From positions 242,904 to 306,903 of the forward strand of contig NZ_BPLZ01000002.1 in NCBI RefSeq assembly GCF_019656335.1: a stretch of 64,000 nucleotides of DNA, given 5' to 3'. How positions within the stretch are numbered: position 1 is the first letter of the stretch; each line of letters starts with the position of its first letter. Source of the stretch: Pseudomonas sp. NCCP-436. Lineage in GTDB: Bacteria; Pseudomonadota; Gammaproteobacteria; Pseudomonadales; Pseudomonadaceae. The notes beneath the pieces were generated by a model. The model did not search any database. It had not been told where the DNA came from and saw only the letters and a list, made by a program, of their open reading frames with translations. The translations under genes were made by a program, and so were the position numbers. Of the stretch, positions 1-9,472 are shown piece by piece.

Positions 1-1
1 C

Positions 2-1129
2 CCGAACCTGCGCAGTCGGGTCAGTCGTTTGGAGAATGGTCCGCCAGTGGGCTATCCCATCCAGTTTCGCGTCAGCGGCGAGCACATTCATGAGGTGCGT
101 GCGCTGGCCCGCCAGGTGGCGGACAAGGTGCGTGAGAACCCGCACGTGGTTAACGTGCATCTGGATTGGGAAGAGCCGAGCAAGGTGGTGATCCTGAATA
201 TCGACCAGGATCGTGCACGCGCACTGGGCGTCAATACCGCTCAATTGTCGCGTTTTCTGCAGGGTTCGCTGTCTGGCACCAGCGTCAGTCAGTATCGCGA
301 AGGCAACGAGCTGATCGAAATTCTGCAACGCGGCACGCCGGATGAGCGTAAGTCGCTGAGCCTGCTACCGAGCCTGGCGGTGCCGACCGACAGTGGTCGG
401 CAGGTTGCTCTGTCGCAGGTGGCAACGCTGGAATATGGCTTCGAGGAAGGCATCATCTGGCATCGCAACCGCCTGCCCACGGTGACCGTTCGCGCCGATA
501 TCTACGGGCCGCAGCAGCCCGTCACCTTGACCCAGCAGATCCTGCCTACGCTGGAGCCAATCCGCGCCGAGCTGTCGGATGGCTACCTGCTGGAGGTAGG
601 CGGTACGGTAGAAGACTCCGCGCGTGGCCAGAGGTCGGTGAACGCCGGTATTCCACTGTTCATTGTGGTGGTGCTGACGCTACTGATGCTGCAGCTCAAG
701 AGTTTCTCGCGTTCGGCTATGGTGTTTCTCACCGCGCCGCTGGGGCTGATCGGGGTCACTCTGTTCCTGCTGATTTTCCGCCAGCCGTTCGGCTTCGTTG
801 CCATGCTTGGTACCATCGCTCTGGCCGGGATGATCATGCGCAACTCGGTCATTCTGGTGGATCAGATCGAGCAGGACATCAGCCAGGGGCGCGATCGCTG
901 GCAAGCCATCATCGAGGCGACGGTGCGGCGTTTTCGTCCCATCGTACTGACTGCGCTGGCTGCAGTGCTGGCGATGATTCCGCTGTCGCGCAGTGTTTTC
1001 TTCGGGCCGATGGCCGTGGCCATCATGGGCGGCCTGGTGGTGGCCACGGCACTCACCTTGTTGTTCCTGCCGGCGTTGTATGCGGCGTGGTTCCGGGTCC
1101 GCGAGAGCGAGCCGGGAGCGCAGGGCTAA
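2..1129 (+). CDS. RND efflux pump inner-membrane permease, C-terminal part
   Basis: The reading frame is open from base 2, so the gene begins upstream of the window; about 375 C-terminal residues are present. It belongs to the AcrB/MexB-type resistance-nodulation-division permeases, proton-driven trimeric pumps that export drugs or other small molecules with a periplasmic adaptor and an outer-membrane channel. The first half is periplasmic porter sequence. The second half holds about five membrane segments, including the family block GFVAMLGTIALAGMI followed by RNSVILVDQIE. The adaptor and channel genes are not in view, so the substrate cannot be assigned. No terminator is obvious before the convergent bacterioferritin gene. 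Confidence 0.9.
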   Translation, partial: PNLRSRVSRLENGPPVGYPIQFRVSGEHIHEVRALARQVADKVRENPHVVNVHLDWEEPSKVVILNIDQDRARALGVNTAQLSRFLQGSLSGTSVSQYREGNELIEILQRGTPDERKSLSLLPSLAVPTDSGRQVALSQVATLEYGFEEGIIWHRNRLPTVTVRADIYGPQQPVTLTQQILPTLEPIRAELSDGYLLEVGGTVEDSARGQRSVNAGIPLFIVVVLTLLMLQLKSFSRSAMVFLTAPLGLIGVTLFLLIFRQPFGFVAMLGTIALAGMIMRNSVILVDQIEQDISQGRDRWQAIIEATVRRFRPIVLTALAAVLAMIPLSRSVFFGPMAVAIMGGLVVATALTLLFLPALYAAWFRVRESEPGAQG

Positions 1130-1163
1130 GGTGCTGCCTCCGTGCTTATTTCGCAGAGGTGAA

Positions 1164-1634
1164 TCACTCGTCCATTTGTGACTGTAGGTAGTTCTGCAGG
1201 CCGACCGCATCGATCAGGCTCAGTTGGGTTTCCAGCCAGTCGATGTGGTCTTCTTCTGACTCCAGAATATCTTCCAGAAGGTCACGGCTGGCATAGTCCC
1301 CGACGCTTTCGCAGTAGGCGATGGCTTCCTTCAGGTCGGCATGTGCCTTGTGCTCGATCTTCAGATCGCACTCCAGCATTTCCCGGGTATTCTCGCCGAT
1401 CAGGATTTTGCCCAGATCCTGCAGGTTTGGAATGCCCTCGAGGAACAGAATGCGTTTGATCAGCCGATCCGCGTGCTTCATCTCGTCGATGGACTCATGA
1501 TACTCATGATCGCCGAGTTTCTTCAGGCCCCAGTCTTCGTACATGCGTGCATGCAGGAAGTACTGGTTGATGGCGACCAGTTCGTTACCAAGAATCTTGT
1601 TCAGGTGTTGAATGACCTTCTTGTCGCCTTTCAT
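1164..1634 (-). CDS. bfrB: Bacterioferritin (BfrB type)
   Basis: Heme-containing ferritin that oxidises Fe(II) and stores ferric iron inside a 24-subunit cytoplasmic shell. The product is 156 residues, the usual length. Di-iron ligands Glu18, Glu51, His54, Glu94, Glu127 and His130 fit by position, and Met52 is the heme ligand of the family. The start at 1634 is chosen over an upstream in-frame codon because AGGAG lies seven bases before it and the protein then begins [13 protein letters not shown] as in Pseudomonas BfrB. In P. aeruginosa bfrB lies near grxD and argF, and both also occur within 12 kb here. A bacterioferritin-associated ferredoxin gene is not seen next to it. Confidence 0.93.
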   Translation of the reverse strand: MKGDKKVIQHLNKILGNELVAINQYFLHARMYEDWGLKKLGDHEYHESIDEMKHADRLIKRILFLEGIPNLQDLGKILIGENTREMLECDLKIEHKAHADLKEAIAYCESVGDYASRDLLEDILESEEDHIDWLETQLSLIDAVGLQNYLQSQMDE

Positions 1635-1856
1635 GACAGCTCCTGCACTTTTCAATAACCGTGACGAATTTCAATCTACTGCCGATCTTCTTCTTGTGTC
1701 AAACCTAAGTTATTGAAACCTAAGTGAAATTAAAAAATAATAAGAATGGTTTAATTCCGCATCGAGAGAGCAAATCATTGAATTGACTTGATAAAGTTCG
1801 GACGGTTTATTGCATTGCGGGTCTTTTTGAATAACTCCGGTAATTTTTATTTCGAT

Positions 1857-1878
1857 AAAAAGCCCCGCAGAGCAGGGC
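1857..1878 (-). terminator. Rho-independent terminator of glpD
   Basis: On the minus strand, 17 bases after the glpD stop, a GCCC/GGGC stem extended by three further pairs (one G-T) with a TCT loop is followed by five T residues. Position and T-tract fit termination of glpD. Confidence 0.7.
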
Positions 1879-1894
1879 AGGTGGATATGACGCT

Positions 1895-3424
1895 TCAGGT
1901 CATATGAGCAGGACAGGGCGTCAGACGTTTCAGATATTCGTCCAGCCGCGTCTGCTCGGCTGGCGAAAGATAGAGACCGAGCTTGCTTCGCCGCCAGAGA
2001 ATGTCGGCACTGCTGCGGGCCCATTCTTCCTGGCAAAGGTAGTCCACTTCTCGGGCATGGAGGCCGCCGCCGAGGTGTTCTCCAAGGTCAGCCTGTGTGG
2101 TTACCCCTTCAAGTAGACGCCAGACACGGCTGCCGTAGCTGGTAGCCCAGCGTTGGGCCAGGCTGCGTTCGAGCCAGGCATGACGCTGGCAGAGAGCGTC
2201 GATAAGTTCTGTCGGGTTGCGTAGCCCTTCTCCGCCCGGCAAGGCTGCGCTGGCAGTCCAGCTGACCCCCATGTCCGGGAAGTAGGGCGCCAGTTGCGCC
2301 AGGGCGGACTCGGCCAGCTTGCGATAGGTGGTCAGCTTGCCGCCGAAGACTGACAGCAGCGGCGCCTCGCCGGCACCACCTGAAAGTGACAGGGTGTAGT
2401 CGCGGGTAATGGCCGACGGGTCGTCTGATTCGTCGTCGCACAGCGGGCGGACTCCCGCAAAGCTGTGCAGCACGTCGGCATGGCTCAACTGTTTGCGAAA
2501 ATGCGCATTAACCACCCGCAGCAGATAGTCGGTTTCCTCCGGAGTAATAGACACCTGGGCCGGATTGCCCTGGTATTCGCGATCGGTGGTGCCGATCAGG
2601 GTAAATCTATCCAGATAAGGGATGGCAAAGACAATGCGGCGATCCTCGTTCTGCAGGATATAGGCCTGCTCGCCGTCGTGCAGACGCGGAACGATGATGT
2701 GGCTGCCCTGTATCAGGCGGATACCGTAGGGCGAGGGTTGTTGCAGGTCGTCACGGATGAAGCGGGCGACCCAGGGGCCGGCTGCATTGACCAGGGCACG
2801 GGCGCGGATCGACAGCAGGCTGCCATCGCAGCGCTCAAGATGGATATGCCACAGTCCCTTGCTGCGTCTTGCGCTGACGCAGCGTGTGCGGGTGTGGACG
2901 TGAGCACCATGTTCACGTGCCGCCATGGCGTTGAGTAGCACCAGACGAGCATCGTCGACCCAGCAGTCGGAGTACTCGAATCCGCGGGTCATTTCCGCCT
3001 TCAGCGGGCTGTCGTCGGCAAAGCGCAGGCCGCGCGAAGACTGCAGGCGCTTGCGTTTTCCCAGGTGGTCGTAGAGAAACAGTCCGGCACGGATCATCCA
3101 GGCAGGGCGCAGATGCGGCCTGTGCGGCAGGATGAAACGCATTGGCTTGACGATATGTGGAGCCTTGGCCAGAAGTACCTCGCGCTCGGCCAGGGCCTCG
3201 CGTACCAGGCGGAATTCGTGGTGCTCCAGGTAGCGCAGGCCGCCATGGATCAGCTTGCTGCTGGCCGACGAGGTGTGGTTGGCCAAATCATCCTTTTCGC
3301 AAAGGAACACCGCTAGTCCTCGGCCGGCTGCGTCGGCGGCGATGCCGGTACCGTTGATGCCGCCTCCAACAACGGCAAGATCGTAGACTTCGGCAATGGG
3401 GCTGGCGAACGGTAGATGTGGCAT
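1895..3424 (-). CDS. glpD: Aerobic glycerol-3-phosphate dehydrogenase
   Basis: FAD enzyme at the inner membrane that oxidises sn-glycerol 3-phosphate to dihydroxyacetone phosphate and passes electrons to quinone. The protein has 509 residues, typical for GlpD. The N-terminal dinucleotide-binding motif is VVGGGINGTGIAADAAGRG at about residues 17-35, followed by the family block SSKLIHGGLRYLEH. The C-terminal third resembles the DAO-type cap. The ribosome site is weak (GAGT). A near-perfect palindrome resembling a GlpR operator lies 32 bases upstream of the start, and glpR is the next gene on the same strand, so repression by GlpR and induction by glycerol 3-phosphate is the natural inference. 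Confidence 0.96.
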   Translation of the reverse strand: MPHLPFASPIAEVYDLAVVGGGINGTGIAADAAGRGLAVFLCEKDDLANHTSSASSKLIHGGLRYLEHHEFRLVREALAEREVLLAKAPHIVKPMRFILPHRPHLRPAWMIRAGLFLYDHLGKRKRLQSSRGLRFADDSPLKAEMTRGFEYSDCWVDDARLVLLNAMAAREHGAHVHTRTRCVSARRSKGLWHIHLERCDGSLLSIRARALVNAAGPWVARFIRDDLQQPSPYGIRLIQGSHIIVPRLHDGEQAYILQNEDRRIVFAIPYLDRFTLIGTTDREYQGNPAQVSITPEETDYLLRVVNAHFRKQLSHADVLHSFAGVRPLCDDESDDPSAITRDYTLSLSGGAGEAPLLSVFGGKLTTYRKLAESALAQLAPYFPDMGVSWTASAALPGGEGLRNPTELIDALCQRHAWLERSLAQRWATSYGSRVWRLLEGVTTQADLGEHLGGGLHAREVDYLCQEEWARSSADILWRRSKLGLYLSPAEQTRLDEYLKRLTPCPAHMT

Positions 3425-3455
3425 AGGACTCGCTCGTTTAGTATTTTCGAATTCT

Positions 3456-3477
3456 ATATTTTCGATATTGAAAATAT
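3456..3477. promoter_or_regulatory. Candidate GlpR operator upstream of glpD
   Basis: A 22-base palindrome has perfect 8-base arms ATATTTTC and GAAAATAT around a six-base centre. Read on the minus strand, its 20 central bases agree at about 17 positions with the E. coli GlpR consensus as I recall it. A second TATTTTCGA half-site starts at 3442, nearer glpD. Placement just upstream of glpD suggests an operator; binding is inferred. Confidence 0.6.
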
Positions 3478-3506
3478 TCTAGGCGAGTAAGCGCGTCTAC
3501 GCCAGT

Positions 3507-3526
3507 CGGTGCGCACTTTCGCACCG
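3507..3526 (-). terminator. Hairpin between glpR and glpD
   Basis: CGGTGCG and CGCACCG form a seven-base perfect stem with a CACTTT loop, 28 bases after the glpR stop. No T-tract follows on the minus strand, so it could be a weak terminator or an RNA-processing hairpin. Confidence 0.4.
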
Positions 3527-3554
3527 GGCGTTGATGGGGCGCGAGAGGAGGAAC

Positions 3555-4313
3555 TCAGACCAGGTCGAGCTGAATCTTGTGGTTGTGCAGCAGGCGGGTG
3601 ATGGCGGCCGAGGGTGGGCTGTCGGTGAAAACCCGGTCGACCAGGGCGATGGGGCCCAGGCGTACTACGGCGTTGCGACCGAACTTGCTCGAGTCGGCGG
3701 CGAGGAACACCTGTCGGGCATTGTCGATAATGGCTTGGGAGACGCGGACTTCCTGATAGTCGAAATCCAGCAGGCTACCGTCGTCATCGATGCCGCTGAT
3801 GCCGACAATGGCGTAGTCGACCTTGAACTGCTGGATGAAATCTACTGCGGCCTGACCGACGATACCGCCGTCGCTACGCACCGTGCCACCAGTCACCAGT
3901 ACTTCGAAATCGGCCTTGCTGCTGAGCAGAGCGGCGACGTGCAGGTTGTTGGTGATGATCTTCAGACCCTTGTGGCTCTGTAGTTCGCGAGCGATGGCCT
4001 CGGTAGTGGTGCCGATGTTGATGAACAGTGAGGCGTGATCCGGAATCTGCGCCGCCACGGCTTCGGCGATGCGCTGCTTTTCCTCGCGCATCTGGCCGGC
4101 GCGCATGCCGTAGGCAGTGTTCTGGATACTCGAGGATTCGCATGCGGCGCCGCCATGGGTACGTCGCAGCAGGCCATGTTCGGCGAGCTGGTTGATGTCG
4201 CGACGGATAGTCTGCGGGGTTACCGCGAAGGTCTGGGCCAGTTCGTCGATGCTGACGTAGCCACGTTCGCGGGCGAGGTTGAGAATGTCGTGTTGGCGCG
4301 GCGCGAGATGCAT
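3555..4313 (-). CDS. glpR: DeoR-family glycerol regulon repressor
   Basis: Transcriptional repressor of glycerol catabolism, released by glycerol 3-phosphate. The product is 252 residues. The N-terminal DeoR helix-turn-helix reads [18 protein letters not shown] followed by [25 protein letters not shown] (about residues 8-56), and the rest is the DeoR sugar-phosphate sensor domain with [11 protein letters not shown] and ADSSKFGR. The start is supported by AGGAAG nine bases upstream. It lies between glpD and the divergent ebsC-glpK genes, and GlpR-like palindromes are found on both sides. Confidence 0.95.
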   Translation of the reverse strand: MHLAPRQHDILNLARERGYVSIDELAQTFAVTPQTIRRDINQLAEHGLLRRTHGGAACESSSIQNTAYGMRAGQMREEKQRIAEAVAAQIPDHASLFINIGTTTEAIARELQSHKGLKIITNNLHVAALLSSKADFEVLVTGGTVRSDGGIVGQAAVDFIQQFKVDYAIVGISGIDDDGSLLDFDYQEVRVSQAIIDNARQVFLAADSSKFGRNAVVRLGPIALVDRVFTDSPPSAAITRLLHNHKIQLDLV

Positions 4314-4445
4314 GGGCTCTTCCTGTACGGGTGACTCATTATATGGGGAGGCCGAAAAGCTAGGCGAGTACGACAGACTGCTGGATGACTGAGAGGAGTA
4401 GCTACGAGCGATTCTGGCCTGCTAATGTAGTGCAATCCAACATCG

Positions 4446-4465
4446 TATTTTCGTAAACGAACATG
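4446..4465 (+). promoter_or_regulatory. Candidate GlpR operator overlapping the ebsC start
   Basis: TATTTTCGTAAACGAACATG has arms TTCGT and ACGAA and agrees at about 17 of 20 positions with the E. coli GlpR consensus as I recall it. It overlaps the ebsC ATG at 4463, so a bound repressor would cover the translation start region. It lies 133 bases from the divergent glpR start. Function is inferred. Confidence 0.6.
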
Positions 4466-4933
4466 ACCCCAGCAATTGATCTGTTGAAGAAGGCCGGAGC
4501 CGAGCACCGTGTACACAGTTATCAGCATGACCCCAAGGCGCCGTCCTACGGGATGGAGGCCGCGGAAAAGCTGGGTCTGCCTCCGGAGCGAGTGTTCAAG
4601 ACGTTGTTGGCGGTAACCGAGCGGGGTGAGCTGCTGGTGGCGGTGGTGCCGGTTGCAGGCAATCTGGATCTGAAGGCACTGGCCCAGGCCGCCGGGGCAA
4701 AGAAGGCCGAGATGGCGGATCCGGCTGCAGCTCAGCGTGCCACCGGGTATCTGGTCGGTGGTATCAGCCCGTTGGGCCAGAAGAAGCGCCTGCGCACCTT
4801 CATTGATCAGTCGGCACGGCAGCATGCCAGTATCCACGTGAGTGGTGGCCGACGTGGCCTGGAGCTGGAGCTTTCGGCCGAGACGCTGGCAAAGCATACC
4901 CAGGCATGCTTTGCCGCCATCGGCAAGGGTTGA
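4463..4933 (+). CDS. ybaK: YbaK/EbsC-type Cys-tRNA(Pro) deacylase
   Basis: Trans-editing enzyme that hydrolyses cysteine mischarged on tRNA-Pro, acting with prolyl-tRNA synthetase. The 156 residues align by eye along the full E. coli YbaK, including MTPAIDLLKKAG at the start, the active-site lysine in RVFKTLL, and GYLVGGISPLGQKKRL near residue 100. No Shine-Dalgarno sequence precedes the ATG; instead the GlpR-like palindrome abuts it, so the mRNA may be leaderless or have a very short leader. Its place between glpR and glpK suggests co-regulation with glycerol genes, although no metabolic link is known to me. Confidence 0.92.
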   Translation: MTPAIDLLKKAGAEHRVHSYQHDPKAPSYGMEAAEKLGLPPERVFKTLLAVTERGELLVAVVPVAGNLDLKALAQAAGAKKAEMADPAAAQRATGYLVGGISPLGQKKRLRTFIDQSARQHASIHVSGGRRGLELELSAETLAKHTQACFAAIGKG

Positions 4934-4949
4934 CCGATACTTGATGCGT

Positions 4950-4969
4950 GTTGCTCCAAATGGGGCAAC
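4950..4969 (+). terminator. Hairpin between ebsC and glpK
   Basis: GTTGCTCC and GGGGCAAC pair over eight bases (one G-T) around AAAT, 17 bases after the ebsC stop. The following CTCAGGATTTT is only a poor T-tract, so termination may be partial. Confidence 0.4.
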
Positions 4970-5021
4970 CTCAGGATTTTCATAGGCCGCAGGCGGTTGG
5001 CAGCGGCAACAGCACAGCTGT

Positions 5022-5033
5022 ATCGATAACGAC
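5022..5033 (+). promoter_or_regulatory. Weak GlpR-like half palindrome before glpK
   Basis: ATCGATAACGAC matches the central core of the GlpR consensus at about 10 of 12 bases but the flanks do not match. It lies 12 bases before the glpK ATG. Offered as a possible third, weaker operator. Confidence 0.3.
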
Positions 5034-5045
5034 AAGGAATTACGC

Positions 5046-6533
5046 ATGTCTCACTACTTGCTAGCCATCGATCAGGGCACCACCAGTTCCCGTGCCATCA
5101 TCTTCAATGACCAAGGGTTGCCGGTTGCCCGGGCTCAGCAGGAGTTTCGACAGTACTTTCCTCAGGACGGCTGGGTGGAGCATGACGGGCGTGAGATTTG
5201 GCTGTCCAGCCTTGCCGTGTGCAAGGAGGCAATCAGTGTCAGTGGCCTGGATCCGTCCGCGATCAGTGCCATCGGCATTACCAATCAGCGGGAAACCACT
5301 CTGGTCTGGGATGCCCGGAGCGGCGAGCCGATTCATCCGGCCATCGTCTGGCAGGATCGACGTACCGCTGAGTACTGCGCTGCATTAAAGGAGCAGGGAC
5401 ACGAGGCGATGGTGACAGAGCGCACCGGGCTGCTGATCGATCCCTACTTTTCAGCTACCAAGCTGCGCTGGATCCTGCACAACGTTCCGGGTGCCCGCGA
5501 GCGCGCGCAGCGCGGCGAATTACGCTTCGGAACGGTCGACAGTTTTCTGCTTTGGCACCTGACTGGCGGCAAGGTGCATCGTACCGACGCCAGTAACGCC
5601 TCGCGTACGCTGATGTTCAACATCCACACCCAGCAGTGGGACGCTGAGCTGCTGCAGTTGTTCGATATTCCGACAAGTCTGTTGCCCGAGGTGCTGGACT
5701 GCGCGGCCGAGTTTGGTCAAACCGAGGCCGGGTTACTGGGGGCCAGCATCCCGGTGCTAGGTATGGCTGGTGATCAGCAGGCGGCACTGATCGGCCAGGC
5801 CTGCTTCGAGCCGGGTATGGTCAAGAGTACTTATGGCACTGGCTGCTTTATGGTGCAGAATACCGGCGAGCACCCGGTCAGTTCGCGCAACCGCCTGCTT
5901 ACGACCGTGGGCTACCGTCTCAATGGCAAGGTCACCTATGCCGTGGAGGGTAGCATCTTTGTTGCCGGTGCGGCGGTGCAGTGGCTGCGCGACGGCATCA
6001 AGCTGATCAGCCATGCCCGTGACAGCGAGGCGCTGGCCGAGGCCACCGGCGAGGCCAGCGGTGTCTATCTGGTTCCGGCGTTCACCGGCCTGGGCGCGCC
6101 CTACTGGGATCCGAAGGCGCGTGGCGCCATTTTCGGTCTGACCCGTGACACCGGAATCAAGGAAATCGTCACTGCCGGCCTGCAGTCGGTGTGCTACCAG
6201 ACCCGCGACCTGCTTGAGGCCATGCGCCAGGATGGCGCTGCCGCTCCCAGCGCGCTGCGTGTGGATGGCGGAATGGTGGAGAACAACTGGGTCATGCAGT
6301 TTCTTGCCGACATCCTCGGTGTGAGCGTGGAGCGTCCCGAGGTGACTGAAACCACCGCGCTGGGGGTGGCCTACCTGGCTGGGCTGCAGTTGGGGCTGTA
6401 CCCGAATCTGGCGGCTATCGCCAGTCACTGGCACCGTCAGCAGCGTTTTGAGCCACGAATGCAGGCCGATCAGCGCGAGCGCCTGTATGCCGGCTGGCTG
6501 GATGCGGTGAAACGGGTGCGCAGCGAAGGCTGA
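5046..6533 (+). CDS. glpK: Glycerol kinase
   Basis: Cytoplasmic FGGY-family kinase that phosphorylates glycerol to sn-glycerol 3-phosphate with ATP, the first committed step before GlpD. The protein is 495 residues. The N-terminal [14 protein letters not shown], the FGGY signature [11 protein letters not shown] near residue 270, and C-terminal [12 protein letters not shown] are all present. AAGGAA lies seven bases before the ATG. A hairpin plus T-rich stretch follows the gene. The glycerol facilitator glpF, usual next to glpK in pseudomonads, is absent from this cluster. Confidence 0.97.
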   Translation: MSHYLLAIDQGTTSSRAIIFNDQGLPVARAQQEFRQYFPQDGWVEHDGREIWLSSLAVCKEAISVSGLDPSAISAIGITNQRETTLVWDARSGEPIHPAIVWQDRRTAEYCAALKEQGHEAMVTERTGLLIDPYFSATKLRWILHNVPGARERAQRGELRFGTVDSFLLWHLTGGKVHRTDASNASRTLMFNIHTQQWDAELLQLFDIPTSLLPEVLDCAAEFGQTEAGLLGASIPVLGMAGDQQAALIGQACFEPGMVKSTYGTGCFMVQNTGEHPVSSRNRLLTTVGYRLNGKVTYAVEGSIFVAGAAVQWLRDGIKLISHARDSEALAEATGEASGVYLVPAFTGLGAPYWDPKARGAIFGLTRDTGIKEIVTAGLQSVCYQTRDLLEAMRQDGAAAPSALRVDGGMVENNWVMQFLADILGVSVERPEVTETTALGVAYLAGLQLGLYPNLAAIASHWHRQQRFEPRMQADQRERLYAGWLDAVKRVRSEG

Positions 6534-6547
6534 TTTTGTCATCTGTA

Positions 6548-6580
6548 CTCCGGCAGCTGTGTCTGTTGCCGGAGGCTTTT
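6548..6580 (+). terminator. Rho-independent terminator of glpK
   Basis: CTCCGGCA and TGCCGGAG form an eight-base perfect stem with an 11-base loop, followed by GCTTTT, 15 bases after the glpK stop. Confidence 0.65.
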
Positions 6581-6627
6581 GCCGGGCATGCTGATGCCTT
6601 GAGTGATCACGCAGTAGGAGCCCTTGC

Positions 6628-7434
6628 ATGCCGTTGTCCTATCACCAGATCGATGCCTTCACCCAGCAGCCGTTTTCCGGCAACCCCGCTATCGTCTACC
6701 GACTTGAGCAGTGGCTTGACGACGAACTGATGCAGCGCATTGCGGCGGAGCACAATCTGGCGGAAACCGCCTTTCTGGTGAGGGAGGACGAGGCCTGGCA
6801 TATTCGCTGGTTTACGCCGCTGAGCGAGGTGCCGCTGTGCGGTCACGCCACTTTGGCGGCGGCCAAGACCCTGTTTGACCTGTACGGCGAGCCGGGACCG
6901 GTGCTGCGCTTCACCTGTCTATCCGGTGTGCTGCAGGTCTCCCGTGAGGGGGAACTGCTGGAGCTGGATTTCCCGGTGCGGCCGACCGTGCCGGTGTCGT
7001 CGGATCTGCGCGAACGGGCGCAGGAGGCCTTGGGCCTGCCGCTCCAAGAAGTGCTGGCGCTAGCCGATGCCGATGGTGAGGTGCAGGAACTGATGCTGGT
7101 GCTGGATTCCGAGGTGGCGCTACGTGAGCTGAAGCCGAAGCTGCCGGCACTGGCCGCGTTGCCGGGGTTGGGTGTGGTGGTTACTGCCGCCGGCCGGCAG
7201 TATGACTTCGTCTCGCGCTATTTCGCCCCGGCCATCGGCATTGATGAGGATCCGGTGACTGGCTCGACGCACTGCATGCTGGTGCCTTACTGGGCGCAGT
7301 GTCTGGGGCGCGACACGCTGCATGCGGCACAGTGTTCGGCGCGCGGCGGCGAACTGTTCTGTCGGCTGGAGGGCGAGCGGGTAAAGATTGCCGGCCATGC
7401 ACGGCATGTCGCCAGTGGTCGGCTGCTGATTTGA
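6628..7434 (+). CDS. PhzF-family isomerase
   Basis: Member of the PhzF / diaminopimelate-epimerase fold family, cytoplasmic isomerase-like enzymes. PhzF itself isomerises a phenazine precursor, but most chromosomal members have no assigned substrate and no phenazine genes are seen here. The protein is 268 residues. Recognisable blocks are DAFTQQPFSGNPAIV near the start, the catalytic glutamate of the family in NLAETAFLV (Glu46), PLCGHATLAAA near residue 72, and DEDPVTGSTHC near residue 210. The start has TAGGAG upstream. It stands alone between glpK and a convergent ABC gene. Confidence 0.88.
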   Translation: MPLSYHQIDAFTQQPFSGNPAIVYRLEQWLDDELMQRIAAEHNLAETAFLVREDEAWHIRWFTPLSEVPLCGHATLAAAKTLFDLYGEPGPVLRFTCLSGVLQVSREGELLELDFPVRPTVPVSSDLRERAQEALGLPLQEVLALADADGEVQELMLVLDSEVALRELKPKLPALAALPGLGVVVTAAGRQYDFVSRYFAPAIGIDEDPVTGSTHCMLVPYWAQCLGRDTLHAAQCSARGGELFCRLEGERVKIAGHARHVASGRLLI

Positions 7435-7445
7435 CGAAGTCCGGC

Positions 7446-8555
7446 TTAGCTGCCGCTGCTGAAGCGGCGCACGCCGCCGGAATCATTGAGGTGCAGTTGG
7501 GCAGCTACGCTGCCCTGAGCCGGGAAGGCCACCAGGTGATCGGCAGCTACGCGAATGCCCACCTCATCGCCAGGCAGATGATCGTCATGGCTGGGAAAGA
7601 TCGATTCCAGCTGGGTGCCGGTGGGCAGCTGCAGACGGTAGAGCGTAGCGGCGCCGAGGAAAGTCTTGCCGATGATGCGCGCCTTCAGTTCGCTGCCTTC
7701 GTCCGGCACGATGTCGTCCGGACGCAACAGCACGTCCACCGCGCTGCCCTGTGCCCAGGTATAGGCACGGTTGCCGCGGATGGCGCCGAGCTCGGTCTGT
7801 ACCACTTCCGGGCTGAGCAACTGGCCGCGGATGAAGTAGCCCTGGCCGATGAAGCTGGCGACGAAGGGCGTCAGCGGCTCGTGATAGAGGTTGAAGGGCG
7901 TATCCCACTGTTCCAGATGGCCGTTGCGGAACACGCCGACATGATCACTCACGGCAAAGGCTTCTTCCTGATCATGGGTGACCAGAATGGCGCTGGTGCC
8001 GCGTGCCTTGAGGATATCGCGCACTTCATGACTGAGCCGGCGGCGCAACTCGCCATCGAGGTTGGAGAAGGGCTCGTCGAGCAGTAGCAGCTGCGGTTCC
8101 GGGGCCAGTGCGCGGGCCAGTGCGACGCGCTGTTGCTGGCCTCCGGACAGTTCGTGCGGGTAGCGTCGGGACAGGTGGTCGAGCTTGACCAGCGCCAGCA
8201 GTTCCCGCGTCAGCCGTTCGACTTCCGGGTGTTTGCGGATGCCGAAGGCGACGTTGTCTGCCACGCTCAGATGGGGGAACAGGGCGTAGTCCTGGAACAC
8301 CATGCCGATGCGGCGTTTCTCCGGCGCCAGGGTAAAGCCGGCACGGGATATGACCTGGCCGGCCAGCTCGATCTCGCCTTCAAGCACCGGCTCAAAGCCG
8401 GCGATGGCGCGTAGCGTGGTGGTTTTGCCGCAGCCGGAAGGGCCGAGCAGGCAACCGATGTCGCCGGCTTTCAGGTGGAGGTGGAGATCTTCCACCACCG
8501 TGTGCGCCTGGTAGCCGCAGCTCAGCCCGCGCAGTTGCAGCAGTGGCTGACTCAT
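7446..8555 (-). CDS. ABC transporter ATPase, iron(III)/putrescine type
   Basis: Nucleotide-binding subunit of an importer of the FbpC/PotA kind. The 369-residue product has Walker [10 protein letters not shown] (about residues 38-46), Q-loop [10 protein letters not shown], signature LSGGQQQR, Walker B LLLLDEP, and H-loop THDQEEA, followed by a C-terminal TOBE-like domain from about 240. Its ATG overlaps the argF stop by four bases, so it is translationally coupled to argF. No permease or binding-protein gene lies nearby, so it must work with subunits encoded elsewhere or have another role. The same argF/ATPase pairing exists in P. aeruginosa. Confidence 0.9.
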   Translation of the reverse strand: MSQPLLQLRGLSCGYQAHTVVEDLHLHLKAGDIGCLLGPSGCGKTTTLRAIAGFEPVLEGEIELAGQVISRAGFTLAPEKRRIGMVFQDYALFPHLSVADNVAFGIRKHPEVERLTRELLALVKLDHLSRRYPHELSGGQQQRVALARALAPEPQLLLLDEPFSNLDGELRRRLSHEVRDILKARGTSAILVTHDQEEAFAVSDHVGVFRNGHLEQWDTPFNLYHEPLTPFVASFIGQGYFIRGQLLSPEVVQTELGAIRGNRAYTWAQGSAVDVLLRPDDIVPDEGSELKARIIGKTFLGAATLYRLQLPTGTQLESIFPSHDDHLPGDEVGIRVAADHLVAFPAQGSVAAQLHLNDSGGVRRFSSGS

Positions 8556-9472
8556 GCGTGGTGGTAGGCCGGCTCGACCAGCAGCTCCAGCAGCGCCTTC
8601 TGCGCGTGCAGGCGGTTCTCGGCCTGATCCCAGACCACCGAGCGCGGATCGTCGAGCAGCTCCTCGCTGATTTCCTCACCGCGGTGGGCCGGCAGGCAAT
8701 GCATGAACAGCACGTCCTCGGCAGCCAGGTCGAGCAGCTCGCCAGTGACCTGGTAGGGGCGGAACAGGCTCATGCGCTGCTCGGCTTCGTCTTCCTGGCC
8801 CATGGACGCCCAGACGTCGGTGCTGACCAGATGGGCGCCGGCCACCGCCTCGCGCGGGTCGCGCAGCACCTGCACGCGGTCGCCGGCCAGGGCAAGGAAG
8901 CGTGCATCCGGCTCGTAACCTTCCGGGCAGGCCACCTTCAGCTGGAAGTCGAACTGGATTGCCGACTCGATGTAGGAGTGGCACATGTTGTTGCCATCGC
9001 CGATCCAGGCCACCGTCTTGCCGGCGATGCTGCCGCGATGCTCAAAAAAGGTCTGCATGTCGGCCAGCAACTGGCAGGGATGCAGGTCGTCGGACAGTCC
9101 GTTGATCACCGGTACGCGCGAGTGGGCGGCAAATTCGGTGAGGGTGCTGTGGGCGAAGGTGCGGATCATCACTGCATCGAGCATGCTGGACATCACCCGA
9201 GCCGAGTCGCTGACCGGCTCGCCGCGGCCCAACTGAGTATCGCGCGGAGAAAGAAAGATGGCCTGGCCACCGAGCTGAATCATGCCGGCCTCGAACGACA
9301 GCCGGGTACGGGTCGAGGCCTTCTCGAAGATCATGCCCAGAACACGATTCTTCAGCGGCTCGAAGAGTACTCCGCGGTTGCGCAGATCTTTCAGTTCGAT
9401 GCCTCGGCGGATCAGACCCACCAGCTCTTCCGGTGTGTAATCCATCATCGAGAGAAAGTGTCTGACGCTCAT
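8552..9472 (-). CDS. argF: Anabolic ornithine carbamoyltransferase
   Basis: Converts ornithine and carbamoyl phosphate to citrulline in arginine synthesis, in the cytoplasm. At 306 residues it matches the anabolic enzyme length. The carbamoyl-phosphate loop is [11 protein letters not shown] (about residues 51-61), followed by [12 protein letters not shown], and the ornithine/catalytic motif [10 protein letters not shown] lies near residue 260. The ATG at 9472 is preceded by AAAGGTAG. A sigma-70-like promoter is visible about 115 bases upstream. ArgR control would be expected for this gene, but I could not find a convincing ArgR box. Confidence 0.96.
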   Translation of the reverse strand: MSVRHFLSMMDYTPEELVGLIRRGIELKDLRNRGVLFEPLKNRVLGMIFEKASTRTRLSFEAGMIQLGGQAIFLSPRDTQLGRGEPVSDSARVMSSMLDAVMIRTFAHSTLTEFAAHSRVPVINGLSDDLHPCQLLADMQTFFEHRGSIAGKTVAWIGDGNNMCHSYIESAIQFDFQLKVACPEGYEPDARFLALAGDRVQVLRDPREAVAGAHLVSTDVWASMGQEDEAEQRMSLFRPYQVTGELLDLAAEDVLFMHCLPAHRGEEISEELLDDPRSVVWDQAENRLHAQKALLELLVEPAYHHA

